From Pseudoduganella albidiflava (GTDB lineage Bacteria; Pseudomonadota; Gammaproteobacteria; Burkholderiales; Burkholderiaceae_D), in the NCBI RefSeq assembly GCF_004322755.1, contig NZ_CP036401.1:2728001-2792000 (forward strand): a stretch of DNA of 64,000 nucleotides, in the 5' to 3' direction. Each line of letters opens with the position of its first letter. Position 1 is the first letter of the stretch. A model generated the notes under the pieces. It saw only the letters and a program-made list of their open reading frames with translations, had not been told where the DNA came from and did not search any database. Below, piece by piece: positions 40,404 through 50,179 of this stretch. The position numbers and the translations under genes were made by a program.

Positions 40404-43400
40404 TCAATTCCGGATGACGATCCCGAACAGGTATTGCGCGCCCGAGTAGGCGTAGTCGAGCAGGTTCGGGCGGCCATCCGCATACGGCGCATAGGGCCCG
40501 TGCGAGGTCGATTCGGCGGCGCGGCCGATGTTGCGGCCTTCCGCGAACAGTTCGACATGGCGCGACAGGCGCCAGGCGATGCGGGCATCGACGAAGCGCG
40601 TGGCGCTGTTGAAAGTCGGCGACGCCGGGTTGAACGGCAGCGCCGGTGCGCTTTCGACGCCGACGGCCGGGTAGTGGTTCGCGCCGGCCGGCAATTCGCG
40701 GAATGACCCGGCGGCGCTCTGCACCGCCACGCGCGCCTGCAGCCTGCCGTCGTCGTACCACAGCGAGGCATTCCACGTGTAGCGCAGCTCGCGCTGCGGC
40801 CCCAGCGTCGCGCCGGTCAGCAGGTCGCGGATCGGTGCGCCCAGCACCTTCGAGCGCATGCGCGTGTAGTTCGCATCCAGTCCCGTATGGCGCAGGATCG
40901 ACGGCAGGAAGGTGAATGCGCTCTTGCCGCTTGCCTCGATGCCGTTGCGCGCCGTCGACGGGCCGTTGACATAGGTGGCGTACGCATAGCGCAGGGCCGA
41001 CAGGTCGGCGCCGGTGGCCGGGTCGGCGATGCCCGCGCCGGCGAACGGTTGCGCCGCGTAGACGGCCACCCGCATCGGGGCGCCGCTCAGGCCGCGCTGG
41101 CGAAAGCCGGCCAGCGACAGCATCGTGTCCCGGTTCGGGTACCACTCGAGCGACAGGTTCTGGTTGCGGCTGCTCAGGGCGTGCAATCCCGGGTTGCCCA
41201 GCGTGCCGTCGCACGACATGTCCTGCTCCGGTCCACTGGTCTGTGCGCCTGCGGCCGTACCGTCGAGCCGGCGTTCGTCGTAGGTACAGGTGACGTTGTT
41301 GCTGTACAGGTACTGCACCGGCGGCCGGGCGATCGCCTTGGCGCGGTGGTAGCGCACGGCCAGGCGGTTCCCGGCCGTCCACCAGGCCAGGTTCAGGACC
41401 GGCATCACGTCGGTGCCGCCGCTGCGCAGCGTCGTGTTGCGGGCCACGGACTGCCGCGCGATGCCGGCGGCGGCATCGCTGTCGTCCGGATCGTAGGCCG
41501 CCGTCTTCGTCACCGACTGGAGCGTCATCAGGCCGGTGCCGGCGACGTCGGTGCGCACCACGCGCCAGCCGAAATTGCCCTCGATGGAAGAGCCGAACGG
41601 CAGGGCCCGCGCCGTGAGCGGCCACCGGTCGACGGTGAAATCGCCGCTCAGGTAGCCGGCCAGCACGCGTTCGTCGACGGCGCTCTTCGGCTGCTCGTAC
41701 AGCTGGCCATCGGTGCCCCGGCACGTCTTCACGCAGTCCAGGTTGAAATGCCGCACCCCGGTCAGCGCGATCACCTTGCGGACGTCGACTTCCGTCCATC
41801 CGGCCACCATGCCGTCCGGGACGCCGCGCGCGCTGTGGAGATAGCGGATCGCATTCTTTGTCAGCGCCTGCGCCACGATGTCCCGGTATTGCGCCTGCGT
41901 CATGACGATCGAACCGGAGAACGCCGTGGCCGGGTCGCTGCCGTAGCCGGTGCCGTACTGGCACGGCCGGCCGCCCGGAGCCAGCGATCCCGGCGTGTTC
42001 TCGCACGCCTGGAAGCTGCCGCGTACCTGTGCCCACGGCACCACGACGGCGGGCGTACCCGCACTGGCCGGCCGCACCGTGTAGCCGGCGCCGGACCAGT
42101 TCACGGTGCGGTAGTCGCGCCCCTGCAGGCCGAACCTGAGACGGCCGACGAAGGGAATCCGGCCGGCGGACGCATGGGCCACGTCGAGCCGCGCCGTGTC
42201 CTCGCGCCGTTCCATGATCCTCGGGTTGGCCATCGTCAGCTGGGTGGCGGCCGAGGTGCGCGGCGCCGCCGCATCGGCCGGGGCGTTCAGCGTGCCGTAG
42301 TTGGCGACGTTCGCCTGGTCGTACGCCACGCCGGGCGGCAGCGCGTGCGTCCACATGCCGTTCGGCGCCACCGACAGGGTCGCCGTCCCGTAGGTATAGC
42401 CGAAGTTGGTGCGCCACTGCATGCGCCAGGCATCGGAGCGGGCGTGCCCGTACAGGAACTCGGCGCGCCACGGGCCGGAGCGCCAGGTGCCGCCGGCCTG
42501 CGCATACTGCGACGAGCTTTCGATCCGGTCGTAGATCTGGTCCACGTTGGCGGAGGCGTCGGCGAGCGTATACCGCAGCAGGTGGTGGCTGGCATCGACC
42601 ACCACCGAGCCGGGCACCACATTGGCCACCGAGCCATCCGTCAGGCCGCGCCATGTGCCGGTACCGCCGCCCAGGTTGACGGGCGAGGGATAGTAATACG
42701 TGTTCGCGCCGGGCGCCGGGGTGCGCGCGATGGCCGGCGCCGCACCGGTGTCGACGTAGCGGCCGGCCGGATTGACGTTGATGTTCCCCAGCGAGAAAAA
42801 GGACTGCTCGTCGTCGATCTTGCGCGTGTTGCGGTTGAACTTGGCGTACAGCGACAGCCTGTCGCTCACCTTGAAGTCGAGTCGCAGGTCGCCGTACAGC
42901 CGCTCGTCGTACTCGCGGCGCACCAGGTAGCGCACCTGTTGCGGCGTGTAGTCGTTCCACTGGTTCAGGCAGCTCAGGAGTTCGTTGGCGCGGTGGCTTT
43001 GCGCGGTGGCCCGGTTGGCCCGGCCGGCGATCGCATCCAGTTCGGCCGCCGTGTACTGCGGGAACGCGCCATGGCAGTCGGTCTTGCTTTGCGCGTCCGC
43101 CGAGCGCTGGACGATCTGGAGAGGGCTCAGCGCGTCGAACGTGCCGCCGCCGGTGCGGTCCCAGCGTGCCATCGGCGCCGTGGCGGCTGGATCGGCGAGG
43201 TTGACGGTGGCGGGATTGAAGGAAAACGTCTTGTCCGGCGAGCCGTCGAAATCCAGTTGCCGGACCGCGCCGAGGTTGTAGGCGGAGTACAGCGCCGTGT
43301 GGTTTTCGTTGTGCGCGGCGGCGCGGGTGAGGCTCAGCACCACGCCCACGCGACCGTCCAGTAGACGGTCGGCGAAGAGGAAGTTCAGGTTCGGCGTGGT

Positions 43401-44246
43401 GCGGCCGTTGATCGAATTACGTTGCGCGGCGGCGCGCAGCGCCACGTGGCGCTGCTTGAAATCCAGGCCGGAGCGTGTGCGGATCAGCACGCCGCCGCCC
43501 AGCGAGCCTTCGGTCATGTCGACGGTGGCGCCCTTGACCACCTCGATGCTCTTGATCAGGTCGGTCGACAGCTCGCGCAGGTCGACACCGCGCCCCGAGC
43601 CGCCGTTGTTCAAGTCCGTGCCGCCGGCCGCCTGGACGCCGAGGCCATCGATCTCCACCCGCACCAGCTCGGCCGTGTTGGCGCGCACGTTGATCGTGGT
43701 GCCTTCGCCGTATTCGCCCCGGTCCAGCGTGACGCCCGCCACCCGTGAAATCGCCTCGGCCACGTTCCGGTCGGGGAAGGCTCCCAGCTCGTCGGCCCTG
43801 ATCACGTCCACCGCCGTGGCGGCATGCTTCTTGTGCGAGATCGAGTCCCGCTCGGCGGCCCGGGTGCCGACGATCGTGACCCTGGCTGGCGGCGCTGCCG
43901 GCGGCGCAGGCGGTGGCGGTTCCGGCGGCACGGAGGACACAGGCGGCACCGGCGCGCGCCGGACCAGGACCGTGCCGTTCGTGGCGAGCGTGGCCAGCAA
44001 GCCGGTGCCGGCCAGCAGCCGGTCGAGCGCCTGCCGCGGCGTGAAGGCGCCGTGCACGGCCCGGGTGCGCACGCCGGCCAGGTCGTCGCCGCTGGCCAGC
44101 AGGCGCAGGTTGGCCTGGCGGGCGAATTCAGGCATCGTCAGGGCGGCCGGGCCGGCCGGCAGCGCCACCGTCACGGCGGCGGCCAGGGCGGGGCAGGGCA
44201 GCGCAATGGCCGCCACCGCCGCGAACATCAGGCTGCGGAACCTCAT
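40404..44246 (-). CDS. TonB-dependent transducer/receptor with STN domain
   Basis: A 1280-residue outer-membrane receptor. After the signal peptide (FAAVAAIALPCPALAAAV), residues about 28-98 form an STN signalling domain (LTMPEFARQANLRLLASGDD, then TPRQALDRLLAGTGLLA), as in FecA-type transducers. A Pro-rich linker (about 100-125) leads to the plug (ADELGAFPDRNVAEAISRVA; ANTAELVRVEIDGLGVQAAG) and a very long barrel ending in YLFGIVIRN. It is of the TonB-Xanth-Caul type, so a glycan ligand is more likely than a siderophore. It follows sigma and FecR genes in one operon, with a 25-bp gap after FecR. Confidence 0.88.
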   Translation of the reverse strand: MRFRSLMFAAVAAIALPCPALAAAVTVALPAGPAALTMPEFARQANLRLLASGDDLAGVRTRAVHGAFTPRQALDRLLAGTGLLATLATNGTVLVRRAPVPPVSSVPPEPPPPAPPAAPPARVTIVGTRAAERDSISHKKHAATAVDVIRADELGAFPDRNVAEAISRVAGVTLDRGEYGEGTTINVRANTAELVRVEIDGLGVQAAGGTDLNNGGSGRGVDLRELSTDLIKSIEVVKGATVDMTEGSLGGGVLIRTRSGLDFKQRHVALRAAAQRNSINGRTTPNLNFLFADRLLDGRVGVVLSLTRAAAHNENHTALYSAYNLGAVRQLDFDGSPDKTFSFNPATVNLADPAATAPMARWDRTGGGTFDALSPLQIVQRSADAQSKTDCHGAFPQYTAAELDAIAGRANRATAQSHRANELLSCLNQWNDYTPQQVRYLVRREYDERLYGDLRLDFKVSDRLSLYAKFNRNTRKIDDEQSFFSLGNINVNPAGRYVDTGAAPAIARTPAPGANTYYYPSPVNLGGGTGTWRGLTDGSVANVVPGSVVVDASHHLLRYTLADASANVDQIYDRIESSSQYAQAGGTWRSGPWRAEFLYGHARSDAWRMQWRTNFGYTYGTATLSVAPNGMWTHALPPGVAYDQANVANYGTLNAPADAAAPRTSAATQLTMANPRIMERREDTARLDVAHASAGRIPFVGRLRFGLQGRDYRTVNWSGAGYTVRPASAGTPAVVVPWAQVRGSFQACENTPGSLAPGGRPCQYGTGYGSDPATAFSGSIVMTQAQYRDIVAQALTKNAIRYLHSARGVPDGMVAGWTEVDVRKVIALTGVRHFNLDCVKTCRGTDGQLYEQPKSAVDERVLAGYLSGDFTVDRWPLTARALPFGSSIEGNFGWRVVRTDVAGTGLMTLQSVTKTAAYDPDDSDAAAGIARQSVARNTTLRSGGTDVMPVLNLAWWTAGNRLAVRYHRAKAIARPPVQYLYSNNVTCTYDERRLDGTAAGAQTSGPEQDMSCDGTLGNPGLHALSSRNQNLSLEWYPNRDTMLSLAGFRQRGLSGAPMRVAVYAAQPFAGAGIADPATGADLSALRYAYATYVNGPSTARNGIEASGKSAFTFLPSILRHTGLDANYTRMRSKVLGAPIRDLLTGATLGPQRELRYTWNASLWYDDGRLQARVAVQSAAGSFRELPAGANHYPAVGVESAPALPFNPASPTFNSATRFVDARIAWRLSRHVELFAEGRNIGRAAESTSHGPYAPYADGRPNLLDYAYSGAQYLFGIVIRN

Positions 44247-44271
44247 CGGCGATGGCGCATAGGGCGGCGCC

Positions 44272-45309
44272 TCAGCGCGCCGTGCCGATCTGGATGGTGT
44301 CGGCGCGGATGGCGACAGGCACGTTCAGCAGCGCGTGCACGTCGTTGGCGAATTCCTCCGGCTGGTCGATCCGGTAATGGCCCACCAGCGGCTTGCGCCG
44401 CAGGGCCGGATCGGCCACCACGATCTGCCGCGTGTTGTAGCGGTTGAATTCGGCCACGGCATCGTCCAGCGGCTGGTTCTGGAACACCACTTTGCCCTCG
44501 CGCCACGCCAGCCGGCGCGCCACCTCGGCGGGGTCGGTGTCGACGCGGGGGCCGCTGCCGTCGCCGGATACCAGTACCAGGCCGCCCGCCCCGACCCGGC
44601 GGCGCGGTGCCGTGCCGCCGTTCGCCCATACCTCGACCACGCCTTCGGTCACCAGCACCTCGGCGCCCTGCGCGTGGCGCCGCACCGAGAACGCGGTGCC
44701 GACGGCGCGCACCCGCAGGTCGCCGGCTTCCACGACGAACGGCCGGGCCCTGTCCTTCGCCACCTCGAACCACGCCTCGCCTTGTGTCAGCGCGACACGG
44801 CGCTGGGCATCGGTCAGCCGCACCTCCACCAGGCTGGCGCTGTTGATGCTGACCGTCGACCGGTCGGCCAGCTGCACCTTGCGAAACTCGCCGCGCGCCG
44901 TTTCATAGGTGACGGGGCCCAGCAGATCCGGTGCCAGCGACGTGACCGCCAGCGCGGCGATGCCGGCGGCCAGCGCGCCACCGAGCACGAAGGCGCGGCG
45001 GCCACGCGCCGGCGGCGCCGCTTCCATGGCTGCGAGGACGTGGTTCGCCGCGGTGGCAGCGTGTGCATCCGTACACGGCAAGTCATCCAGGGGCGGTTCG
45101 TTCCCGGCGTGCCGCGCGGCCGGCTTCAGGCTGGCCTGCACGGTGATCCCGTCCACCGAGTGAGCGATGGCCCGGGCGCGCAGGTAGGCGCCCTGGTGCC
45201 TGGGACTGGCCAGGTACCAGGCTTCGAATGCGGCCTGCGCGTCGGCGTCCAGCGAGCCCGCCGCTTCACGGGCCACCCATGCCAGCGCGTCGTCGTCGGT
45301 GCTAGACAT
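44272..45309 (-). CDS. FecR-type anti-sigma factor
   Basis: A 345-residue inner-membrane regulator: an N-terminal cytoplasmic DUF4880-like region (MSSTDDDALAWVAREAAGSL, FEAWYLASPRHQGAYLRARA), one membrane helix (residues about 110-130, AFVLGGALAAGIAALAVTSL), then the periplasmic FecR domain (YETARGEFRKVQLADRSTVS, WFEVAKDRARPFVVEAGDLR) and a C-terminal STN-contacting part (VVFQNQPLDDAVAEFNRYNT). Its ATG overlaps the sigma gene stop (ATGTCTAG), implying translational coupling. It should hold the sigma factor until the receptor at 40404 reports ligand. Confidence 0.9.
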   Translation of the reverse strand: MSSTDDDALAWVAREAAGSLDADAQAAFEAWYLASPRHQGAYLRARAIAHSVDGITVQASLKPAARHAGNEPPLDDLPCTDAHAATAANHVLAAMEAAPPARGRRAFVLGGALAAGIAALAVTSLAPDLLGPVTYETARGEFRKVQLADRSTVSINSASLVEVRLTDAQRRVALTQGEAWFEVAKDRARPFVVEAGDLRVRAVGTAFSVRRHAQGAEVLVTEGVVEVWANGGTAPRRRVGAGGLVLVSGDGSGPRVDTDPAEVARRLAWREGKVVFQNQPLDDAVAEFNRYNTRQIVVADPALRRKPLVGHYRIDQPEEFANDVHALLNVPVAIRADTIQIGTAR

Positions 45310-45892
45310 TGTGCTTTCGCGGGGCGCGGCGCGCCAGTTCCGCCTGGCCGGCAGCGGCGCCACCCTCGACGCCGACACGCGCCACCATCTCGGCCACCAG
45401 CTTCAATCCACGCATCATTTCCTTTTCCACCACGTTCTCCGAGATCGCCAGGCGCTGCGCCGTTTCCTGCTGCGACAGACCGTCGATCTTGCGCGCGCTG
45501 AACACGCGGCGACAGCGCTCCGGCAGGTTGGCCACCAGGCCCAGCACCCATTTCAGTTCGGCCCGGGCCATCGCCACGCGCTCCGGCGACGGTCCGGGAT
45601 CGGCCACGTCCAGCGCTTCCAGGCTGGCCACCGCCTCGATGTGGACGATGGCTTCGCGGCGAAACCTGTCCACCAGGATGTTCTTGGCGACCTGCATCAG
45701 GAACGCCTTCGGTTCCAGAACGTGCTGCACGCTTTCCATCTTCAGGATGCGGAAGTACACGTCCTGCACCAGGTCGTCCACCTCCGCGTCGCTGCCGCAC
45801 AGCCGCCGCAGCCGCTGCCGCAACTCCGCTTCATAGGGAATTACGTTGGCGCTGACCCAGGCGACGATGGCGGGATCCAGCGGCGCGATCAT
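45302..45892 (-). CDS. ECF sigma factor (FecI-like)
   Basis: A 196-residue extracytoplasmic-function sigma factor. Region 2: ELRQRLRRLCGSDAEVDDLV, QDVYFRILKM and FLMQVAKNILVDRFRREAIV. Region 4: LPERCRRVFSARKIDGLSQQ then ETAQRLAISENVVEKEMMRG. ATG at 45892 follows GGGAGGCCCGC; a longer reading to 46069 is less likely. First gene of the sigma-FecR-receptor operon. The promoter it recognises is probably upstream of one or both TonB receptors. It is divergent from the paralogous receptor at 46237 across a 344-bp gap. Confidence 0.9.
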   Translation of the reverse strand: MIAPLDPAIVAWVSANVIPYEAELRQRLRRLCGSDAEVDDLVQDVYFRILKMESVQHVLEPKAFLMQVAKNILVDRFRREAIVHIEAVASLEALDVADPGPSPERVAMARAELKWVLGLVANLPERCRRVFSARKIDGLSQQETAQRLAISENVVEKEMMRGLKLVAEMVARVGVEGGAAAGQAELARRAPRKHNV

Positions 45893-46236
45893 GCGGGCCT
45901 CCCACTGTGATGACGAACGGCGCGCGCGATTCCGCCGTTTCTGTGTGCAGCGATGCTCTGTTCCATGGGTCTCCTCCGTCCGCGAGGTCAGTCTCGTTGC
46001 CGCTGGTCCGTGCTGCCGGTGGCTGCGGCATATCAATAGTGTGTGCATGTATACACGGTTCAGGGGCACGGCTCAAGCAGCCATCGAGCGAAAACATGAC
46101 TATTTCGCCGCCGGTGGGCGAAACGATCACCTTGCGTGATTGTTTGCGCAAAAGCGGCGGAAGGTTTTTGCAGGACTCGTCTATCGGACAAGGCAGTGCC
46201 ACGGCTGCCATCACCACACCTACCGGAGACCGACAG
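45893..46236. promoter_or_regulatory. Divergent promoter region between sigma gene and receptor
   Basis: 344 bp without a supported gene. An imperfect dyad, GTGTGCAT-GTATACAC, lies at about 46041-46056 and could overlap the sigma promoter. I cannot point to a convincing FecI-type -35/-10 pair by eye. Confidence 0.35.
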
Positions 46237-49200
46237 ATGACACGCACACGCGCCTTCCCCCAGCCCACGATCGCCGCCCGCGCGGTATCGCTGGCCCTGG
46301 CTTCGCTGATGGCCGGCCACGCGCTGGCCCAGCAGGTTGCAGCGCCCGCGCCGGCCAGCACGGCATCCGATGACACTTCCGGTCGGCTGGCTGATCCCGG
46401 CGACGTGCAGAAAGTCGTCGTCTCCACGCGCCGTTCGCAGCAGTCGTCGATCGACCGCAAGAAAAACGCCGCCACCGCGATGGATTCGATCGTCGCCGAA
46501 GACGTCGGTTCGCTGCCCGACCGGAACATCGGCGAAGCCATCTCTCGGATGGCCGGCGTGGCGATCGACCGCGGCGAGTACGGCGAGGGCGTCAGCCTGT
46601 CGGTGCGCGGCAACGGTGCCAGCCTGACGCGGGTGGAACTCGATGGCATGTCGGTGCAGTCGGCCGGCGGCTCGGACCTGAACGGCGGTGGCGATGGCCG
46701 CGGCGTGGAATTCCGTTCGCTGTCGGCGGACCTGATCAAGAGCGTCGACGTGATCAAGGGCCAGACGGCGGACATGGTGGAAGGGTCGCTGGGCGGCGGC
46801 ATCCGCATCCAGACCCGCACCGGCCTCGATTTCAGGAAGCCCTTTGTGTCGGTGCGCGCCTCGGGCACGCAGCACAGCCTGAACGAGAAGTGGACGCCGG
46901 ACGTGTCCTTCACGGGCGCGCGCCAGTTCGGCGGCGGCCGGCTGGGCGTGGTGGTGAACGCCAACTACCAGAAGCTGGACAACGAGGCGCACCAGACGCA
47001 GACCTCGGGCAGCGGCCAGAACGGCTATGGCCGTTACGTGGACATCGACAATTCGCCGGAAAAGACGTTTACGTTCCAGCCCGGGTCGCTGGACATGTCG
47101 AACCCCGCTTCGCTGGAACCGACCACCACGCTGAAGGACGCCGGCGGCCGCGTGATCTTTTCCGGCGCGACGCCGCAGGACCTGCTGCGGCGCGCCGCCG
47201 CCGCGCAGAGCAAGGACGAATGCTTCAATGCGTTCCCGCAGTTGACGAAGACCTCGGCCGCACTGGCCGGCCTGTCGTCCGACAACATCAACAAGGCGAT
47301 CGATCACCGCGGCAACGAGCTGCTGACGTGCCTGAACCAGTGGAACGACTACAGCCCGCAACTGCTGCGCTACTTCGTCAAGCGCCAGGTCGATGTGCGC
47401 AAGGGCATCGACCTGCGTACCGACTTCAAGGTCAACGAGCATCTCACCGTGTACGCCAAGGGGTCGTACAGCCGCCGCACGGTGGACGACCATTACATGA
47501 CCTACAACCTGGGCCAGGTGGGCGTCAACGGCACCGGCAACTACGTGGATGCGAACGGCGTGCGCACGGCGGCGCCGGGCATCGGCTACCACACGTCGCC
47601 CTACACCTACGGGCTGGGCGCGAGCGGCACCGGCGTGGTGCGCGGCGCGGCCGTGAACTTCAACCCGGCCACCGCGGTGGTCGACGCGACCCACCACCTG
47701 ACCAGCTTCTCGCTCGACAACGGTGGCGCAGGTACCGACCAGATCCGCAACCTGATGGAAGTGAACACGAAGTACCTGCAGTTCGGCGGTACCTTCAAGC
47801 GCGATGCGCTGACGGCCGAACTGCTGGTCGGCGCATCGCGCTCGGACTTCCGCCGCGCCAACGCGCGCTGGTCGGTCAGCTTCAACGATGCCGGCCCGGC
47901 CACCGCCTCGGTGGGCCCGAACGGCACCTGGGGCTACGATTTCGCCAACGGCATTCCGGACAATGGCGATCCGGCCAACTACGGCGCCACGGTGGTCAAT
48001 ACCAACCCGGCCATGCCGAACGTGACCAGCGACCGCACGCTGCTGTGGCAAAGCCCGCAGATCCGCGAGACCGACGAGCAGACCGCCAAGCTGGACCTGT
48101 CGTACGCGCTGTCGGACAGGATCCCCGTCTTCAAATACTTGAAGTCCGGCTTCAACCTGCGCCGCAGCGGCAACGACAGCTGGGGTGCCGGCGGCTACAC
48201 GGTGCGCACGGCGCAGGGCACGGCCGGCCAGCCGAACTATAGTCCGGCGATCACGGTGCCGAGCACCGAAGTGCGCGGCGTGATCCGCGGCTGCACCGAT
48301 ACGCCGGGTTCCGTCGGCACCGCCAACGCCTGCAAGTACGGCTACACGCCGGGCACCGCGCCGTCGCTGTCCGGCACCTGGGTATTGCCGATGCAGGATT
48401 TCCAGAACCTGCTGGGCGCCGCGATGACCGACCCGGCGACCGCCACGAAGCTGTTCAACGGCGCCTCGGGCCGGCCCGGCAACACGCTGGACAACTGGAG
48501 CCAGCTCGACGTGCTGAAGGTGATCGACATCCTCAAGATGCCGAACTATGACTACCACTGCACCAAGGAGTGCGCCGGCAGCGATGGCCAGGTGTACCAG
48601 CAGCCGATCGCGAAGGTGCGTGAGGAATCCAGGGCGTTCTACCTGATGACCGACTTCGGCTTCGACACGATCCCGTTCACCAGACGCGCGCTGCCGTTCG
48701 GCTGGGAAGTGGACGGCAACTTCGGCTACCGCTACGTGCACCGGAAGGTGCAGGGCACCGGCAGCATGACCTTCCGCGTGATCACGAAGACACCGCGCTT
48801 CGATCCGGCCAATCCGGACGCGGAAGCCGGCATCGCCACCAGCTCTGTCACGCAGAACACGGCGATCGACGCCACCAGCCACGTCTTCCTGCCCAGCTAC
48901 AACGTGGGCCTGTGGCTGATCCCGAACCAGCTGGTGGCGCGCTACAGCGCGGCGAAGTCGTCGGCGCTGCCGCCGGTCTCGCGGCTGCTGGCCTCGGGCA
49001 CCTGCACGTACGACGAGCGCGATGCCGGCGACGTGGAGGGCGACGACGGCAACCTGCGCTGCAACACGGTGGGCAATCCGGCGCTGCAGGGGCAGAGCAA
49101 CTTCAACCAGAACCTGTCGGTGGAGTGGTACCCGAACGCCGACACCATGTTCAGCGTGGCTGGCTATCGCCAGGAAGGCCGCATCGGCCCGAACAAGACC

Positions 49201-49881
49201 ACCGGCGTGTTCGACGTGCCGCTGTTCGCCGGCTCTTCCGGCGTCAATCCGGTGACGGGCCAGCCGCTGTCGGACATCGTGTTCGACTACACCACGTACA
49301 CGAACGGCCCGCCGGCGACACGCACCGGCGTCGAATTCGGGACGCGCAGCGCGTTCACGTTCCTGCCCTGGTACCTGCGCCATACGGGCCTGGACGCCAA
49401 CTACACGCGCCAGAAGTCGACCATGCAGCAGGCCATGATCGACCCGCTGACCGGCCAGGCACAACCGCAGTCGGGCGAGCCGAAGTACTCGTACAACCTG
49501 GCGCTGTGGTACGACGACGGCAAGCTGGCCGCCCGCGTGGCGGTGCAGGCGGTGGCCGCGTACTACGGCTGCACGGCGCCGTGCGGCGCCACGGGCACGA
49601 ACCTGAACTCGTACCCGGCGTTCAACGTCAACGCGCCGGCGGCGCTGCCATGGAATCCGGGCACGGCCAACATCCGCGACGCGACGCGCTTCATCGACGC
49701 GCGCATCTCCTACAAGTTGCGCCCGGAACTGGAACTGTTCGTCGAAGGCCGCAACCTGTCGAACCAGACGGAAACGCGCAGCATCGCCTCGACCGGCTAC
49801 AGCGACGGCACGCCGTACCTGCAGAACTACGCCTATGTGGGCCGCCGCGTGACGGTGGGCCTGGTGTACCGTGGACTGTAA
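46237..49881 (+). CDS. TonB-dependent receptor, paralogue without STN domain
   Basis: A 1214-residue outer-membrane receptor with signal peptide (ARAVSLALASLMAGHALAQQ) and plug (AEDVGSLPDRNIGEAISRMA; VRGNGASLTRVELDGMSVQS; LSADLIKSVDVIKGQTADMV), ending in RRVTVGLVYRGL. It aligns through plug and barrel with the receptor at 40404: both share DRGEYGEG, ELLSCLNQWNDY-like and EWYPNRDTM-like blocks and the late CTYDERR/CTYDERD segment, but this one has no STN domain. The start at 46237 follows CGGAGACCGACAG. Being divergent from the sigma operon, it may share its control and a related ligand. The last codons are duplicated (49869-49897). Confidence 0.88.
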   Translation: MTRTRAFPQPTIAARAVSLALASLMAGHALAQQVAAPAPASTASDDTSGRLADPGDVQKVVVSTRRSQQSSIDRKKNAATAMDSIVAEDVGSLPDRNIGEAISRMAGVAIDRGEYGEGVSLSVRGNGASLTRVELDGMSVQSAGGSDLNGGGDGRGVEFRSLSADLIKSVDVIKGQTADMVEGSLGGGIRIQTRTGLDFRKPFVSVRASGTQHSLNEKWTPDVSFTGARQFGGGRLGVVVNANYQKLDNEAHQTQTSGSGQNGYGRYVDIDNSPEKTFTFQPGSLDMSNPASLEPTTTLKDAGGRVIFSGATPQDLLRRAAAAQSKDECFNAFPQLTKTSAALAGLSSDNINKAIDHRGNELLTCLNQWNDYSPQLLRYFVKRQVDVRKGIDLRTDFKVNEHLTVYAKGSYSRRTVDDHYMTYNLGQVGVNGTGNYVDANGVRTAAPGIGYHTSPYTYGLGASGTGVVRGAAVNFNPATAVVDATHHLTSFSLDNGGAGTDQIRNLMEVNTKYLQFGGTFKRDALTAELLVGASRSDFRRANARWSVSFNDAGPATASVGPNGTWGYDFANGIPDNGDPANYGATVVNTNPAMPNVTSDRTLLWQSPQIRETDEQTAKLDLSYALSDRIPVFKYLKSGFNLRRSGNDSWGAGGYTVRTAQGTAGQPNYSPAITVPSTEVRGVIRGCTDTPGSVGTANACKYGYTPGTAPSLSGTWVLPMQDFQNLLGAAMTDPATATKLFNGASGRPGNTLDNWSQLDVLKVIDILKMPNYDYHCTKECAGSDGQVYQQPIAKVREESRAFYLMTDFGFDTIPFTRRALPFGWEVDGNFGYRYVHRKVQGTGSMTFRVITKTPRFDPANPDAEAGIATSSVTQNTAIDATSHVFLPSYNVGLWLIPNQLVARYSAAKSSALPPVSRLLASGTCTYDERDAGDVEGDDGNLRCNTVGNPALQGQSNFNQNLSVEWYPNADTMFSVAGYRQEGRIGPNKTTGVFDVPLFAGSSGVNPVTGQPLSDIVFDYTTYTNGPPATRTGVEFGTRSAFTFLPWYLRHTGLDANYTRQKSTMQQAMIDPLTGQAQPQSGEPKYSYNLALWYDDGKLAARVAVQAVAAYYGCTAPCGATGTNLNSYPAFNVNAPAALPWNPGTANIRDATRFIDARISYKLRPELELFVEGRNLSNQTETRSIASTGYSDGTPYLQNYAYVGRRVTVGLVYRGL

Positions 49882-50179
49882 TTCCGTGGACTGTAATGCA
49901 GCGAGGGCGCGATGCGCATGACGGCGATGCGGGCCGTGCCGACAGGGCGCCACGCCGGCGAAGCTCCCGTGCGTGGCGGGGACGGGGCGAGGATGGCAGT
50001 GTTGGCAGCGAGCCATCAAAGTGAGGAACCCTTCTATAAAAAATGCCACGCGGCAATAAAAGTTTCCGTTTGGAGTAGAATGGCCGGGTTGGCGACACCC
50101 TCGCGCCAGCGCGGGAGGTAGCCGGCCGCGTGGTGCGGGCGGTCGGCCCCCTATAACTGCCAGCTGCCGGAACGACCCT

